Positions 42,977-52,859 of a DNA stretch of 64,000 nt are shown one piece after another; positions within the stretch are counted from its first letter, which is position 1, and each line of letters starts with the position of its first letter. The DNA lies in assembly GCA_002353575.1 (NCBI GenBank), contig DEJQ01000008.1:1-64000 (forward strand), in the 5' to 3' direction. Below the pieces are notes generated by a model. That model had not been told where the DNA came from and did no database searches. It saw only the letters and a list, made by a program, of their open reading frames with translations. Source of the DNA: Prevotellaceae bacterium UBA2744 (lineage in GTDB: Bacteria > Bacteroidota > Bacteroidia > Bacteroidales > Bacteroidaceae). The position numbers and the translations under genes were made by a program.

Positions 42977-44854
42977 ATGACAAATGGTAACATCGGGGTT
43001 ACGACCGAGAATATCTTCCCCGTAATCAAAAAGTTTCTCTATAGCGATCATGAGATTTTCATCCGCGAGATAGTAAGTAATGCCGTGGATGCCACTCAGA
43101 AACTGAAGACGCTGGCAAGCAAGGGCGAACTGAAGGGCGAGGCAGGCGACCTGACAGTGAATGTCAGCATTAACAAGGAGGCTGGCACGTTGACTGTCAG
43201 CGACCGCGGTATAGGTATGACTGAGGAGGAGATTGACAAGTATATCAACCAGATTGCCTTCTCGGGTGCAAATGACTTCCTGGATAAGTATAAGGAGGAT
43301 GCCAATGCCATCATCGGTCACTTCGGACTGGGCTTCTACTCCTCATTTATGGTGAGCAAGAAGGTAGAGATTATCACGAAGAGCTGGCAGGAAGGTGCCA
43401 AGGCCGTGAAGTGGTCGTGCGACGGCAGTCCTTCATTCACTATCGAAGAGGTGGATAAGGCTGACAGAGGTACAGACATCGTGATGTATATCGATGATGA
43501 CTGCAAGGATTTCCTTGAGGAGTACAAGATAGGTGAACTGCTGCGCAAGTACTGCCGATTCTTGCCTGTGCCAGTCAAGTTCGGCATGAGAAAGGACTGG
43601 GTGGATGACCCTGACAACAAGGACGAGAAGGGAAATCCGAAGCGCAAGGAAATTGAGGTAGATAATATCATCAACGACACCACCCCTCTGTGGACTAAGA
43701 AGCCAGCCGACCTGAAGGACGAGGACTATAAGGAATTCTATCGCAAGCTGTATCCGATGAGCGACGAACCGTTGTTCTGGATTCACCTGAACGTAGATTA
43801 TCCGTTCAACCTGACAGGTATTCTGTACTTCCCGAAGGTGAAGAGTCAGTTCGACCTGCAGAAGAACAAGATTCAGCTGTATTGCAACCAGGTGTTCGTG
43901 ACCGACTCGGTAGAAGGTATCGTGCCTGAGTTCCTCACCCTGCTCCACGGAGTAATCGACTCGCCGGACATCCCGCTGAACGTTTCGCGCAGCTACCTGC
44001 AAAGCGACCAGAACGTGAAGAAGATTTCAACCTACATCACTAAGAAGGTGAGCGACCGACTCGCCAGCATCTTCAAGCAGGACAGAAAGCAGTTTGAGGA
44101 GAAATGGGACGACATAAAGATTTTCATCGACTACGGAATGCTCTCTGACGAGAGTTTCTATGACAAAGCAAAGTCGTTCGCCCTGCTGAAAGACACTGAA
44201 GGCAAGCACTACACATACGAGGAGTACCAGACTCTGATCAAGGACAACCAGACCGACAAGGACGGCAACCTAATCTATCTGTATGCTCAGAATCGCGACG
44301 AGCAATATACATACATCGAAGCTGCCCATGCGAAGGGGTATAGCGTGCTGATAATGGACGGACAACTCGACCCGGCTATGCTTGGAATGCTGGAGCAGAA
44401 GATGGAGAAGACACGATTCACCCGCGTGGATGGCGATGTAATCGACAAACTCATCGTAAAGAGCGACGAGAAGAAGGAGGAACTGCCTGAGGAAGAGAAG
44501 AAGTCGCTGACGGAAACCTTCAAGAATGCTCTGCCAACCATCGAGAAGACTGAGTTCATGGTTGATGCACAGCCACTGGGAGAAGGTGCAGCGCCTGTCA
44601 TAATCACCCAGAGCGAGTATATGCGAAGAATGAAGGAGATGGGACGGCTGCAGCCAGGTATGGCATTCTACGGCGAGATGCCTACGATGATGAATCTGGT
44701 ACTGAACACCGATCACCCTCTCATCAAGCAAAGCATCAAGGACGCTAAACCAGAGGTGGTAAGTCAGCTTATCGACCTGGCACTGCTCGGAAACGGTCTG
44801 CTACGCGGCGAAGCACTGACCAAATTCATCAAGCGTAGTGTGGATCTTATCTAA
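42977..44854 (+). CDS. htpG: Molecular chaperone HtpG (Hsp90)
   Basis: 625 residues. N-terminal GHKL ATPase with EIFIREIVSNAVDAT, DRGIGMT and GHFGLGFYSSFMV, middle domain with the Arg-containing loop SRSYLQSDQNVKKI, and the C-terminal dimerisation domain. It folds and stabilises client proteins in the cytoplasm. The linker is short and Glu/Lys-rich. It has its own 127-bp upstream gap after the VanX terminator, but I see no clear promoter there. Confidence 0.96.
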   Translation: MTNGNIGVTTENIFPVIKKFLYSDHEIFIREIVSNAVDATQKLKTLASKGELKGEAGDLTVNVSINKEAGTLTVSDRGIGMTEEEIDKYINQIAFSGANDFLDKYKEDANAIIGHFGLGFYSSFMVSKKVEIITKSWQEGAKAVKWSCDGSPSFTIEEVDKADRGTDIVMYIDDDCKDFLEEYKIGELLRKYCRFLPVPVKFGMRKDWVDDPDNKDEKGNPKRKEIEVDNIINDTTPLWTKKPADLKDEDYKEFYRKLYPMSDEPLFWIHLNVDYPFNLTGILYFPKVKSQFDLQKNKIQLYCNQVFVTDSVEGIVPEFLTLLHGVIDSPDIPLNVSRSYLQSDQNVKKISTYITKKVSDRLASIFKQDRKQFEEKWDDIKIFIDYGMLSDESFYDKAKSFALLKDTEGKHYTYEEYQTLIKDNQTDKDGNLIYLYAQNRDEQYTYIEAAHAKGYSVLIMDGQLDPAMLGMLEQKMEKTRFTRVDGDVIDKLIVKSDEKKEELPEEEKKSLTETFKNALPTIEKTEFMVDAQPLGEGAAPVIITQSEYMRRMKEMGRLQPGMAFYGEMPTMMNLVLNTDHPLIKQSIKDAKPEVVSQLIDLALLGNGLLRGEALTKFIKRSVDLI

Positions 44855-44929
44855 GCAGACTGACAGAAAAGAATAAAAAGACTTTGCCGGAATAATAAAA
44901 CGACTGCGTTTTTCGTTATATATTTTTGT

Positions 44930-47350
44930 ATGAACGAATTTCGCGAACATATTATAAAAGTAAAGAGAGGCCTCGCAGCTATTCTCTTTGCTTTTTGTTT
45001 TATAATAGTATGCAGGGCACAGAGCGTAATCATCAAAGGAACTGTAGTAGATGACAAGAAGCAGCCTGTTGAACTGGCTCAGGTGAGGGTGGAAGGTACT
45101 GCCAACGGTGGTGTGTGTGACCTGAAGGGACGCTTCCGTTTCGTTGCCGAGTCGTCCGATTCCGTTGTAGTCGTAGCATCGATGGTTGGATATGAAACAA
45201 GAAAGAGAGTACTGAAGAATCCGCAGGATTCGGTGACAGTTTCCTTTATGCTGCTGCCCCTTGGATTCGAACTGGGCGAGGTGGAAGTGAAGGAAATACG
45301 CCGGCAGACTAACACGATGACTGACGTGAGCATCCGCGACATGAAACACATGGGAAATGCCAGTGGCGGAGGTGTGGAACAGGTGATTGCTACGCAGGCC
45401 GGTGTGAGCACACACAACGAGATGAGTTCGCAGTATAATGTGCGAGGGGGTTCATTTGACGAGAACTCTGTGTATATGAACGGCATAGAGGTGTATCGTC
45501 CACTGCTCATCAGAAGCGGACAGCAGGAAGGACTCAGCATCATCAACCCCGACATGGTAGAGAAGGTGAGTTTTTCAGCTGGCGGATTTGATGCACGATA
45601 CGGCGAGAAGATGTCGAGTGTGCTGGACATCACATACAAGAAGGTGAAGGGATTCGAGGGCAGCGTGTCGGCAAGTCTGCTGGGTGCCAGCGGCTATGCC
45701 GGTTACGGAACTGATAAGTTCTCGATGATTCACGGCATCAGGTATAAAACTATGAAAAACCTGCTGAGCACGCAGCAGACAAAGGGTGAATATGATCCGC
45801 GCGATTTTGACTACCAGACTTATATAAGCTGGAGTCCAAACAGCCGATGGACCTTCGACCTGATGGGTATCATCTCACTCAACGACTACAATTTCAAGCC
45901 GAAGGACAGAGAGACGAGATTCGGCACGTCGGAGAACACGAAGGACTTCAAGGTGTATTTCGACGGACAGGAGAAAGATAAGTTCCACACATACTTTGGC
46001 GCTTTCTCTACGACATACAAGTTCAACCCGATGAATTCACTGACATTCAACCTGTCGGCATTCAAGACGACGGAACGCGAGAAGTACGACATCAGCGGAC
46101 AGTACTGGCTGAGTCAGTATGGTGAGGAAGAAGGCGGACTGGGTATCGGCACATACATGGAACATGCACGCAACCGACTGAATGCACAAGTAGTGAATGC
46201 AGGACTGACAGGCAGGACACGACTGACGGCGCACGACTTAAGGTATGGTGCACTGATGAAGTTCGAGAAGGTAACTGAGTCGATGCGCGAATGGGAATTC
46301 CGCGACTCGTCGGGCTACTCACTACCCCACACCGACAACCGTGTTGATCTCATATATAATATGGTGTCGAAAAACGAGGAAACAAGCCGACACCTGGAAC
46401 TCTTTGCACAAGACACTTGGAGAACTGAAACGAATAAGGGCGAGATAGTGCTGAACTACGGTGCCCGACTGACCCACTGGAGCTGGAACAAGGAATGGCT
46501 GGTGAGCCCGAGAGCTACCATTGCATTCATCCCGGCAAAGATACCCGACCTGGTGCTGAGATTCTCTACCGGTCTGTATTATCAGACTCCATTCTACAAA
46601 GAGATGCGAGATACTACTACCGTGAACGGGAATACGATAGCCTTCCTGAACAAAAACATAAAGTCGCAGCGCTCAATCCACTTCCTGCTGGGAGCAGAGT
46701 ATAAGTTCAGAGTGAACCGAAGACCCTTTAAGCTGACTGCCGAGGCATACTACAAGGCCCTGAGCAATCTGATTCCGTACAATATTGATAATGTGCGCGT
46801 AATCTACTACGGCGGTAACATAGCCAAGGGATATGCCGTAGGACTCGATCTGAAATTGTATGGAGAATTCGTGCCGGGAACGGACTCGTGGGTAAGCGTA
46901 GGACTGATGAGGACACAGGAGAAGATAAACGGGGCTGACAAGTGGGTGCCACGACCAACCGACCAGTTACTGAACCTCTCACTCTTCTTCTCTGACTATT
47001 TTCCGAATACAGACCGATGGAAAATCACCGTGCGCGGACATTATGCCAGCGGCCTGCCATTCGGACCGCCCCACTCCGGACGCGAGAAGCAGGTATATAG
47101 GATGAAAGCCTACCGAAGAGTTGACGTAGGCCTGTCGTTCCGACTGCTGAACAACGAAGACCGTCATGTGCGTACTCGCGGACTCGACATCTTCAGAAAT
47201 ATATGGCTGGGTGTAGATGCCTTCAACGTACTTGGCATCAACAACGTGAATTCGTACTATTGGATTACTGACATCACTAACAATCAGTATGCAGTGCCGA
47301 ACTATCTGACAGGACGACAAATCAATGCAAGGGTGCTGTTCGAATTCTAA
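44930..47350 (+). CDS. TonB-dependent receptor with CarboxypepD_reg-like N domain
   Basis: 806 residues. A signal peptide (about 1-30, after a basic start) is followed by a carboxypeptidase-regulatory-like domain (about 34-110, KGTVVDDKKQPVELAQVRVEG), the plug (about 125-225, GVEQVIATQAGVSTHNEMSSQYNVRGG) and a 22-strand barrel ending in a typical ...INARVLFEF strand. It imports a substrate across the outer membrane using TonB energy. There is no SusD partner, so it is not a classical glycan-utilisation pair. The substrate is unknown. Confidence 0.92.
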   Translation: MNEFREHIIKVKRGLAAILFAFCFIIVCRAQSVIIKGTVVDDKKQPVELAQVRVEGTANGGVCDLKGRFRFVAESSDSVVVVASMVGYETRKRVLKNPQDSVTVSFMLLPLGFELGEVEVKEIRRQTNTMTDVSIRDMKHMGNASGGGVEQVIATQAGVSTHNEMSSQYNVRGGSFDENSVYMNGIEVYRPLLIRSGQQEGLSIINPDMVEKVSFSAGGFDARYGEKMSSVLDITYKKVKGFEGSVSASLLGASGYAGYGTDKFSMIHGIRYKTMKNLLSTQQTKGEYDPRDFDYQTYISWSPNSRWTFDLMGIISLNDYNFKPKDRETRFGTSENTKDFKVYFDGQEKDKFHTYFGAFSTTYKFNPMNSLTFNLSAFKTTEREKYDISGQYWLSQYGEEEGGLGIGTYMEHARNRLNAQVVNAGLTGRTRLTAHDLRYGALMKFEKVTESMREWEFRDSSGYSLPHTDNRVDLIYNMVSKNEETSRHLELFAQDTWRTETNKGEIVLNYGARLTHWSWNKEWLVSPRATIAFIPAKIPDLVLRFSTGLYYQTPFYKEMRDTTTVNGNTIAFLNKNIKSQRSIHFLLGAEYKFRVNRRPFKLTAEAYYKALSNLIPYNIDNVRVIYYGGNIAKGYAVGLDLKLYGEFVPGTDSWVSVGLMRTQEKINGADKWVPRPTDQLLNLSLFFSDYFPNTDRWKITVRGHYASGLPFGPPHSGREKQVYRMKAYRRVDVGLSFRLLNNEDRHVRTRGLDIFRNIWLGVDAFNVLGINNVNSYYWITDITNNQYAVPNYLTGRQINARVLFEF

Positions 47351-47393
47351 ACCAAACAGTAGAAAGACATTTTCCAAAAATAAACCAGTTTAT

Positions 47394-47424
47394 TTTGTAT
47401 TTCGCTCGCTTACTCGTATCTTTG
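47394..47424 (+). promoter_or_regulatory. pgk promoter
   Basis: TTTG at 47394-47397, 19 nt, then TATCTTTG at 47417-47424: full consensus. Transcription should start near 47431, 44 nt before the ATG. Confidence 0.82.
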
Positions 47425-47474
47425 CACGTAGAAAGAGATTTCACTATTTTGTTTAATATAAAAACGTTTTTATT

Positions 47475-48743
47475 ATGACTATCCAAGAGTATAATTTTGC
47501 TGGCAAGAAAGCAATTGTACGTGTAGATTTCAATGTTCCTATTCAGGAAGGTAAAATTACAGACGACACTCGTATCCGTGGCGCATTGCCAACTCTGAAA
47601 CTCATCCTTGAGAAGGGCGGTTCGCTCATCATCATGTCTCACATGGGTAAGCCAAAGGGCAAGGTAAAGCCAGAACTCTCACTGAAGCAGATTGTGCCTG
47701 CTGTCAGCGAAGCACTGGGTGTACCAGTACAGTTCGCAGAAGACTGCCAGAAGGCTGACGCTCAGGCTGCAGCCCTGAAGCCGGGAGAAGTGCTCCTGCT
47801 CGAAAACCTCCGCTTCTACCCAGAAGAGGAAGGCAAGCCAGTAGGCGTAGAGAAAGGCACTCCTGAATATGACGAGGCTAAGAAGGCTATGAAGGCAAGC
47901 CAGAAAGAATTTGCAAAGAAGCTGGCTTCTTATGCAGACTGCTGGGTAATGGATGCATTCGGAACTGCTCACCGTAAGCATGCTTCTACAGCTGTCATCG
48001 CAGACTACTTCGACAAGAACGACGTAATGCTCGGTCTGCTCATGGAGAAGGAAGTACAGGCTGTTGACAACGTGCTGAAAAACATCAAGCGCCCATTCGT
48101 AGCTATCATGGGCGGTTCGAAAGTCTCTACAAAGATCGGTATCATCGAGAACCTCCTCGGCAAGGTTGACAAGCTCATCCTCTGCGGTGGTATGACTTAT
48201 ACATTCATGAAGGCTCACGGCGGTAACATCGGTAACTCAATCGTTGAGCTCGACAAACTGGACGTAGCTCTTGGCGTAGAGGAAATGGCTAAGAAGAACG
48301 GCGTAGAACTCGTTCTCGGCGAAGACTCTGTATGCTGCACAGGTTACGACTTCTCAACTTTCTCTGTTAAGCCAGGCGCCCAGATTAAGACTTTCCCATC
48401 AAATGCCATCGAAGATGGTTGGGACGGACTCGATGCCGGACCAAAGAGCCGCGAGAAGTTTGCAAAGGCTATCGAAGGTGCAAAGACCATCCTCTGGAAC
48501 GGTCCTGCAGGTTGCTTCGAATGTGAAGAATTCACTCCAGGTTCACGCGCTGTAGGTGAGGCTGTAGCAAAGGCAACTGCTGAAGGCGCATTCTCACTCA
48601 TCGGTGGTGGCGACTCTGTAGCCTGTGTAAACAAGTTCGGACTTGCTGACAAGGTATCATACATCTCTACTGGTGGTGGTGCTCTGCTCGAGGCTATTGA
48701 AGGCAAGGTGCTCCCAGGTATTGCAGCCGTTAAAGGAGAATAA
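47475..48743 (+). CDS. pgk: Phosphoglycerate kinase
   Basis: 422 residues. It makes ATP from 1,3-bisphosphoglycerate in glycolysis. The N-domain motif VRVDFNVPIQEGKITDDTRIRG, the LLENLRFYPEEEGK loop, AIMGGSKVSTKIG and the C-domain GGGDSVACVNKFG with the STGGGALLE ADP site are all intact. Codon use looks more selective than in its neighbours, as expected of a highly expressed gene. Its own strong promoter precedes it; the substrate-binding lipoprotein starts 24 bp after its stop. Confidence 0.97.
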   Translation: MTIQEYNFAGKKAIVRVDFNVPIQEGKITDDTRIRGALPTLKLILEKGGSLIIMSHMGKPKGKVKPELSLKQIVPAVSEALGVPVQFAEDCQKADAQAAALKPGEVLLLENLRFYPEEEGKPVGVEKGTPEYDEAKKAMKASQKEFAKKLASYADCWVMDAFGTAHRKHASTAVIADYFDKNDVMLGLLMEKEVQAVDNVLKNIKRPFVAIMGGSKVSTKIGIIENLLGKVDKLILCGGMTYTFMKAHGGNIGNSIVELDKLDVALGVEEMAKKNGVELVLGEDSVCCTGYDFSTFSVKPGAQIKTFPSNAIEDGWDGLDAGPKSREKFAKAIEGAKTILWNGPAGCFECEEFTPGSRAVGEAVAKATAEGAFSLIGGGDSVACVNKFGLADKVSYISTGGGALLEAIEGKVLPGIAAVKGE

Positions 48744-48767
48744 GCATTGATAACAAACAAACTACAC

Positions 48768-49769
48768 ATGACAACAAAGACCTTAGCCTTCATGGCAAAG
48801 GTTTTTGTTGTCTGTTTTTTAACCCTCGCCTGTTCAGGAAATAAAGAACAGACGAAACAGAATACAGACGATTCGCTAAGCATAAGGCTGGCTGTTCTGC
48901 CGGTGGTGGATTGTCTGCCATACTATTATGCAACTGACGAAGGCATCTACGACTCACTCGGTCTGCACGTGAAACTGCTGACTTATGGAGCTGCGATGGA
49001 TGCCGACACAGCCTTCTGCAAAGGACACGCCGACGGAATAGTGACCGATATGGTGAAAGCTTGCATATGGAAAGGTGCAGGCGACAGCGTGAAGGTAGTG
49101 ATGAGCGGAGAGCTGAAACTTTATCTGATGACAGCATTCAGCGCACGAATCAGACAGACAAGCAGCCTGAAGGAAAAGATAATCGGCATAACCCGCCACT
49201 CTGCGGTCGATATGTTTACCGACGAATTCCTTTGGCAGGCACGATTCGTTTCAACCGACTTGAACAAACCACAGATAAACAACCTGTCAATCCGCTGTCT
49301 GATGGTAGATCAAAATCAATATGACGGTGCCGTAATGCCAGAACCATTTGCATCGGAATGCGAGGCAAGAGGAGCAAGACGCATAAAGAGTACGGACGAC
49401 CTGGGACTGACACTCAGTGCCGTAGTAATGCGCGACAGTGTATTGAAGACACATAAAGATAACATACGCTTGCTGAAGGAAGGCTATAACATAGCCGTGG
49501 AGAGGATAAACAAACTGATAGGGGACTATCAGGCAGAGGTGAACGACACAACACGCCTGTATGGAGAACCAGAAGCCCCTACCCTGATGAGTTACCTGCC
49601 ACAGGACATGAGAGTAGAAATACCTGACTCGCTGGTGCAGTACCGCAAAATGGGCAAGGCAACTATGCCTAACGATTCAACCCTGGCCCGTGTGGTGCGC
49701 TGGTGTAAAGGACGAGAACTGCTGAAGAAGGATTTCCAGGCAAGTGACATTATTTACAAAAAAGAATAA
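48768..49769 (+). CDS. Orphan ABC-type substrate-binding lipoprotein (NMT1/SsuA-like)
   Basis: 333 residues from ATG 48768. A lipoprotein signal with Leu-Thr-Leu-Ala-Cys (Cys22) precedes a type II periplasmic binding fold (LAVLPVVDCLPYYYATDEGIYDSLGLHVKLL, the opening of NMT1/SsuA proteins; DGAVMPEPFASECEARGA later). Ligands of this family include thiamine precursors, sulfonates and nitrate. No permease or ATPase gene adjoins it. An upstream TTG at 48747 is a weaker start. The TPR gene follows after 5 bp, so the two are probably co-transcribed. Confidence 0.78.
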   Translation: MTTKTLAFMAKVFVVCFLTLACSGNKEQTKQNTDDSLSIRLAVLPVVDCLPYYYATDEGIYDSLGLHVKLLTYGAAMDADTAFCKGHADGIVTDMVKACIWKGAGDSVKVVMSGELKLYLMTAFSARIRQTSSLKEKIIGITRHSAVDMFTDEFLWQARFVSTDLNKPQINNLSIRCLMVDQNQYDGAVMPEPFASECEARGARRIKSTDDLGLTLSAVVMRDSVLKTHKDNIRLLKEGYNIAVERINKLIGDYQAEVNDTTRLYGEPEAPTLMSYLPQDMRVEIPDSLVQYRKMGKATMPNDSTLARVVRWCKGRELLKKDFQASDIIYKKE

Positions 49770-49774
49770 CAGAC

Positions 49775-51871
49775 GTGAACAGGACTCTTGCAGAATATAT
49801 AAATAACCTGAAAAACCAGCTATACGCAATAGAGAACTGGGAACTCTCAGAAGCCGTGGAACAGATAGCCGAGACATATAAGGCTATGCTACAATTCATG
49901 GCTAACGGAGTAGAAGACCCTAATGCCAACAAGATGCAAAGACAGTTGTGGACTCAAGCTATGGCTTTGCAACAGAGGTTGCTCAGACTGAAAAGACTGA
50001 AGGAAGCACCAAACTGCAAGTACAGCACTATGCAACGGGAGGTGCAGAACCTGGACATAAACAATCTGCTGACACGACTGGAACTGAACGACGATGCCGA
50101 CCGAGAGGAAGAAGACATCGTGAAGCTGTTCAAGTGGACTCTGACAAGCGATCAGTGGAAGAGTGCCGACTACGAGGTGATGATGCAACTGCTGACATCG
50201 GGCGACGTAAGCGACAAGGCCAAAGCTGTGATGATTGCAGCTGTAGGACTGGCTACTCTCGACTTCATGGACGAAAGGAAAATGATGCTCCTGCTCGACG
50301 CCTATTTGACAGACAACAAGGAAATCAGCATGAGAGCCCTCGTGTGTCTTATCCTTGCTTTAAGAAAAGATCAAAGCGTAATAGGAATGTATCCCGAAAT
50401 AGCAAGCCGATTGGAGATTTTCTGTGAAGATGACGGTTTCGTCCAAGACTCTTACACAATACTTATGCAACTGCAGATGAGTTCGCTGACTGATAAGGTA
50501 TCAACCAAAATACGCGAAGACATAATGCCAAGCATCGTCAAGGGAAGTACCATGCTGAAAAAACAAATGGGCATGCTGGAGATAAGCGAGAAGATGACTG
50601 AGAACGGTGAAAACCCCGAATGGCTGAAAACAAATGCCGAAGACGACAGCAAGGCTGAGGAGAAGATGCGCGAGATGACCGATATGCAACTGAACGGCGA
50701 GGATGTGTATATGGCTACGTTCTCGATGCTGAAAGGCTACCGTTTCTTCAACGAAACAGCACACTGGTTCTACCCCTTCACTACCGATGACCCTGCACTG
50801 AAAAGCATGAAAGAGATGATGGGGAATGAAAACGGGCGTTTCATCAGGGCTTTGCTCAACAATTCACCATTCTGCAATAGTGATAAGTTCTCACTCTGTC
50901 TGCTTACGAACTCACTGGGTATGGGCGGATTCGGTTCCATCGCACAACAGATGGAAGCCCAAATGGCTGACATGGACGAGGAAGAAAAATCGGCTATCCT
51001 TGACGAAAAAACAAATCGGAAGCATAAAAGAAGTCATTACAGTAGGAGCTTCATTTTCGACATTTACCGATTCCATTATATATATGGTTACAGGAACGAA
51101 TTCTATAATCCGTTCGTAGATGCTCAGCAGAATCTGTTCAGCCCGATGCAAATAGTTCCTTTACGCAACCTGACAAACCATAGCAGCCTGCTACTGGAAC
51201 ATGCAGAATTCCTTATGCGCAAGGAATATTACCAAATGGCACTGAAGGAGTTTATGTTCTACAGCAAGACAAACGAAGCCACAGCCGAACTATATCAGAA
51301 GATAGGATTCTGCCAGCAGAAAATGGGGAACTGGGAAGCCGCAAAGCAAAACTACATCATGGCAGACGGAATCAAACCCAGTTCGAAATGGACATTGTCT
51401 CATCTGGGTAAGGTAAGCATAATGTCAGCGGACTACAAGACTGCGATGGACTGCTACAACCAATTATGTGATATGGACGAGGAGAATATCCACTACCTGC
51501 TCAGACTGGCAGAGGCTCAGGCTAAACAAAAGCTGATGAACGATGCCATCAGCACCTTGTACAAGGCTAATTATCTGTCGCCAAACTCTGACAAAGTGCG
51601 TCGTCAGCTGGCTCTATGTCTTATGCTTCATAATGAGAGAGAGAAGGCAGTCACCTTTATGGATGATGCCATAGATAAGGGTGTGGCATATATGGTCATG
51701 GGCAAAAATGCAGAGGCATACACCAATCTGAAGGAAGCATATTCAAAGGCAAAAGACAGAAAGGATTTTGCACAGCAACTGGAACAGGCTGTTCAGCCAT
51801 ATTATGAGGCTGCAATGCTGAATTTACAACAAACAGAACTCTTGTACGACTGTGTAATCACAGAATTGTAA
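49775..51871 (+). CDS. TPR-repeat protein of unknown function
   Basis: 698 residues, first codon GTG. No signal peptide. The N-terminal two thirds are helical with HEAT/TPR-like periodicity; clear TPR motifs occur at about 475-600 (YYQMALKEFMFYSKTNEATAELYQKIGFCQQKMGNWEAAKQNY, KTAMDCYNQLCDMDEENIHYLLRLAEAQ). A Met-rich stretch lies at about 255-310. Probably a cytoplasmic scaffold. I do not recognise a named family. It lies 5 bp after the lipoprotein gene, which may point to a shared process. It converges on the GH25 gene at 51947. Confidence 0.65.
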   Translation: MNRTLAEYINNLKNQLYAIENWELSEAVEQIAETYKAMLQFMANGVEDPNANKMQRQLWTQAMALQQRLLRLKRLKEAPNCKYSTMQREVQNLDINNLLTRLELNDDADREEEDIVKLFKWTLTSDQWKSADYEVMMQLLTSGDVSDKAKAVMIAAVGLATLDFMDERKMMLLLDAYLTDNKEISMRALVCLILALRKDQSVIGMYPEIASRLEIFCEDDGFVQDSYTILMQLQMSSLTDKVSTKIREDIMPSIVKGSTMLKKQMGMLEISEKMTENGENPEWLKTNAEDDSKAEEKMREMTDMQLNGEDVYMATFSMLKGYRFFNETAHWFYPFTTDDPALKSMKEMMGNENGRFIRALLNNSPFCNSDKFSLCLLTNSLGMGGFGSIAQQMEAQMADMDEEEKSAILDEKTNRKHKRSHYSRSFIFDIYRFHYIYGYRNEFYNPFVDAQQNLFSPMQIVPLRNLTNHSSLLLEHAEFLMRKEYYQMALKEFMFYSKTNEATAELYQKIGFCQQKMGNWEAAKQNYIMADGIKPSSKWTLSHLGKVSIMSADYKTAMDCYNQLCDMDEENIHYLLRLAEAQAKQKLMNDAISTLYKANYLSPNSDKVRRQLALCLMLHNEREKAVTFMDDAIDKGVAYMVMGKNAEAYTNLKEAYSKAKDRKDFAQQLEQAVQPYYEAAMLNLQQTELLYDCVITEL

Positions 51872-51885
51872 ACCACAAAAGAAAA

Positions 51886-51917
51886 TATGACATATCACAT
51901 ATAAATGATATGTCATA
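51886..51917. terminator. Hairpin terminator between TPR gene and GH25
   Basis: A perfect 12-bp stem (51886-51897 with 51906-51917) and 8-nt loop. On the - strand it is followed by TTTTC-TTTT, so it best ends the GH25 transcript; it may also stop the TPR transcript. Confidence 0.75.
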
Positions 51918-51946
51918 ATAACAAATTATTCATTCTGTATGTTTTC

Positions 51947-52762
51947 TCAGAACATAATCTCATGGAGACTATGTCCGCGAACGAATTTGCTTATGTCGAT
52001 ATGTCCGCGGACACCACGGGCCGAACCGTGACCGGTGTATTGCCATATAACGAAGTCATCATTGTTATACAGAGTCGGTTCGACGTCAGTATAGCGGGCA
52101 ATCATGAACTTATATTTACCCACAAATTTTGTTCGGGCAAAATGCTGGTTATAGAATTTCTGACCAGTATATATCATAGGTTTTCTACCACATTCCTTCT
52201 CTACCAGAATAAGCAGTTCGCTGAGCCGTTCCATATACTGATAAATAGACACTCGGCGAGCCAGGACTTCTACGTCTATAATCGGGATGAGATCCTGATG
52301 ATTACCACGAATCACACTACGGAAATTCTCGAACTGTTCGCGTGCGCTATAGTTGCCACGGAAGAAATGATAACTGCCAATCTTGAATCCGACACGTCGA
52401 GCTTCACTATAGTATGTTGAATACATATTATCCTGGTTGTTTGCACCTTCGGACGCTTTCAGATACAGATAACCTGCATGAGGATCGGTAGCAAGAGCAT
52501 CGAAATTCACACGCCCCTGATAGTGGCTGATATCAAATCCGTGCAATCCTTCACCACCCCTTACTGCCAAGCGAGGTTTATCAAGTGGTTTTGTATAGTG
52601 GTCAGGACGAGGTTTTGCAGGTTCCGGATCAGGGTCAACAATACCATATATCATAACACGTGCCACATCCTTCTTGTTCTTTTCTTTCTTTGCAAAAACA
52701 CTTACGGCAAAGAGAAAAAAAAACATGAGCAAGAGCGTTCTCAGTGGAAATCTACAATTCAT
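51947..52762 (-). CDS. GH25 family lysozyme-like muramidase
   Basis: 271 residues with a signal peptide (about 1-24, ending Val-Phe-Ala). The GH25 barrel begins at HGFDISHYQG (Asp77) and carries the catalytic pair in IIDVEV (Asp163, Glu165) and IWQYTGHGSARGVRGHIDIS at the end. It would cleave the MurNAc-GlcNAc bond in peptidoglycan, from the periplasm or outside the cell. A Pro/Asp-rich linker (DPDPEPAKPRPDHYTKP) precedes the domain. A second GH25 gene is at 58123-58959 with a membrane anchor instead of a cleavable signal. Confidence 0.9.
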   Translation of the reverse strand: MNCRFPLRTLLLMFFFLFAVSVFAKKEKNKKDVARVMIYGIVDPDPEPAKPRPDHYTKPLDKPRLAVRGGEGLHGFDISHYQGRVNFDALATDPHAGYLYLKASEGANNQDNMYSTYYSEARRVGFKIGSYHFFRGNYSAREQFENFRSVIRGNHQDLIPIIDVEVLARRVSIYQYMERLSELLILVEKECGRKPMIYTGQKFYNQHFARTKFVGKYKFMIARYTDVEPTLYNNDDFVIWQYTGHGSARGVRGHIDISKFVRGHSLHEIMF

Positions 52763-52859
52763 TCAGAGGAAACAAAAATGTTAATTATTCGCAAAGATAC
52801 ATATAAATCTTAACGTTCTAAATTTTTATGACTATTTTTGTAAAAGATTTTTCAGGCAA

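Noticed and set aside
44921..44928. TATTTTTG promoter-like box before the TonB receptor
   Set aside because: It ends one base before the ATG, so the start of transcription would fall inside the gene; no alternative start exists.
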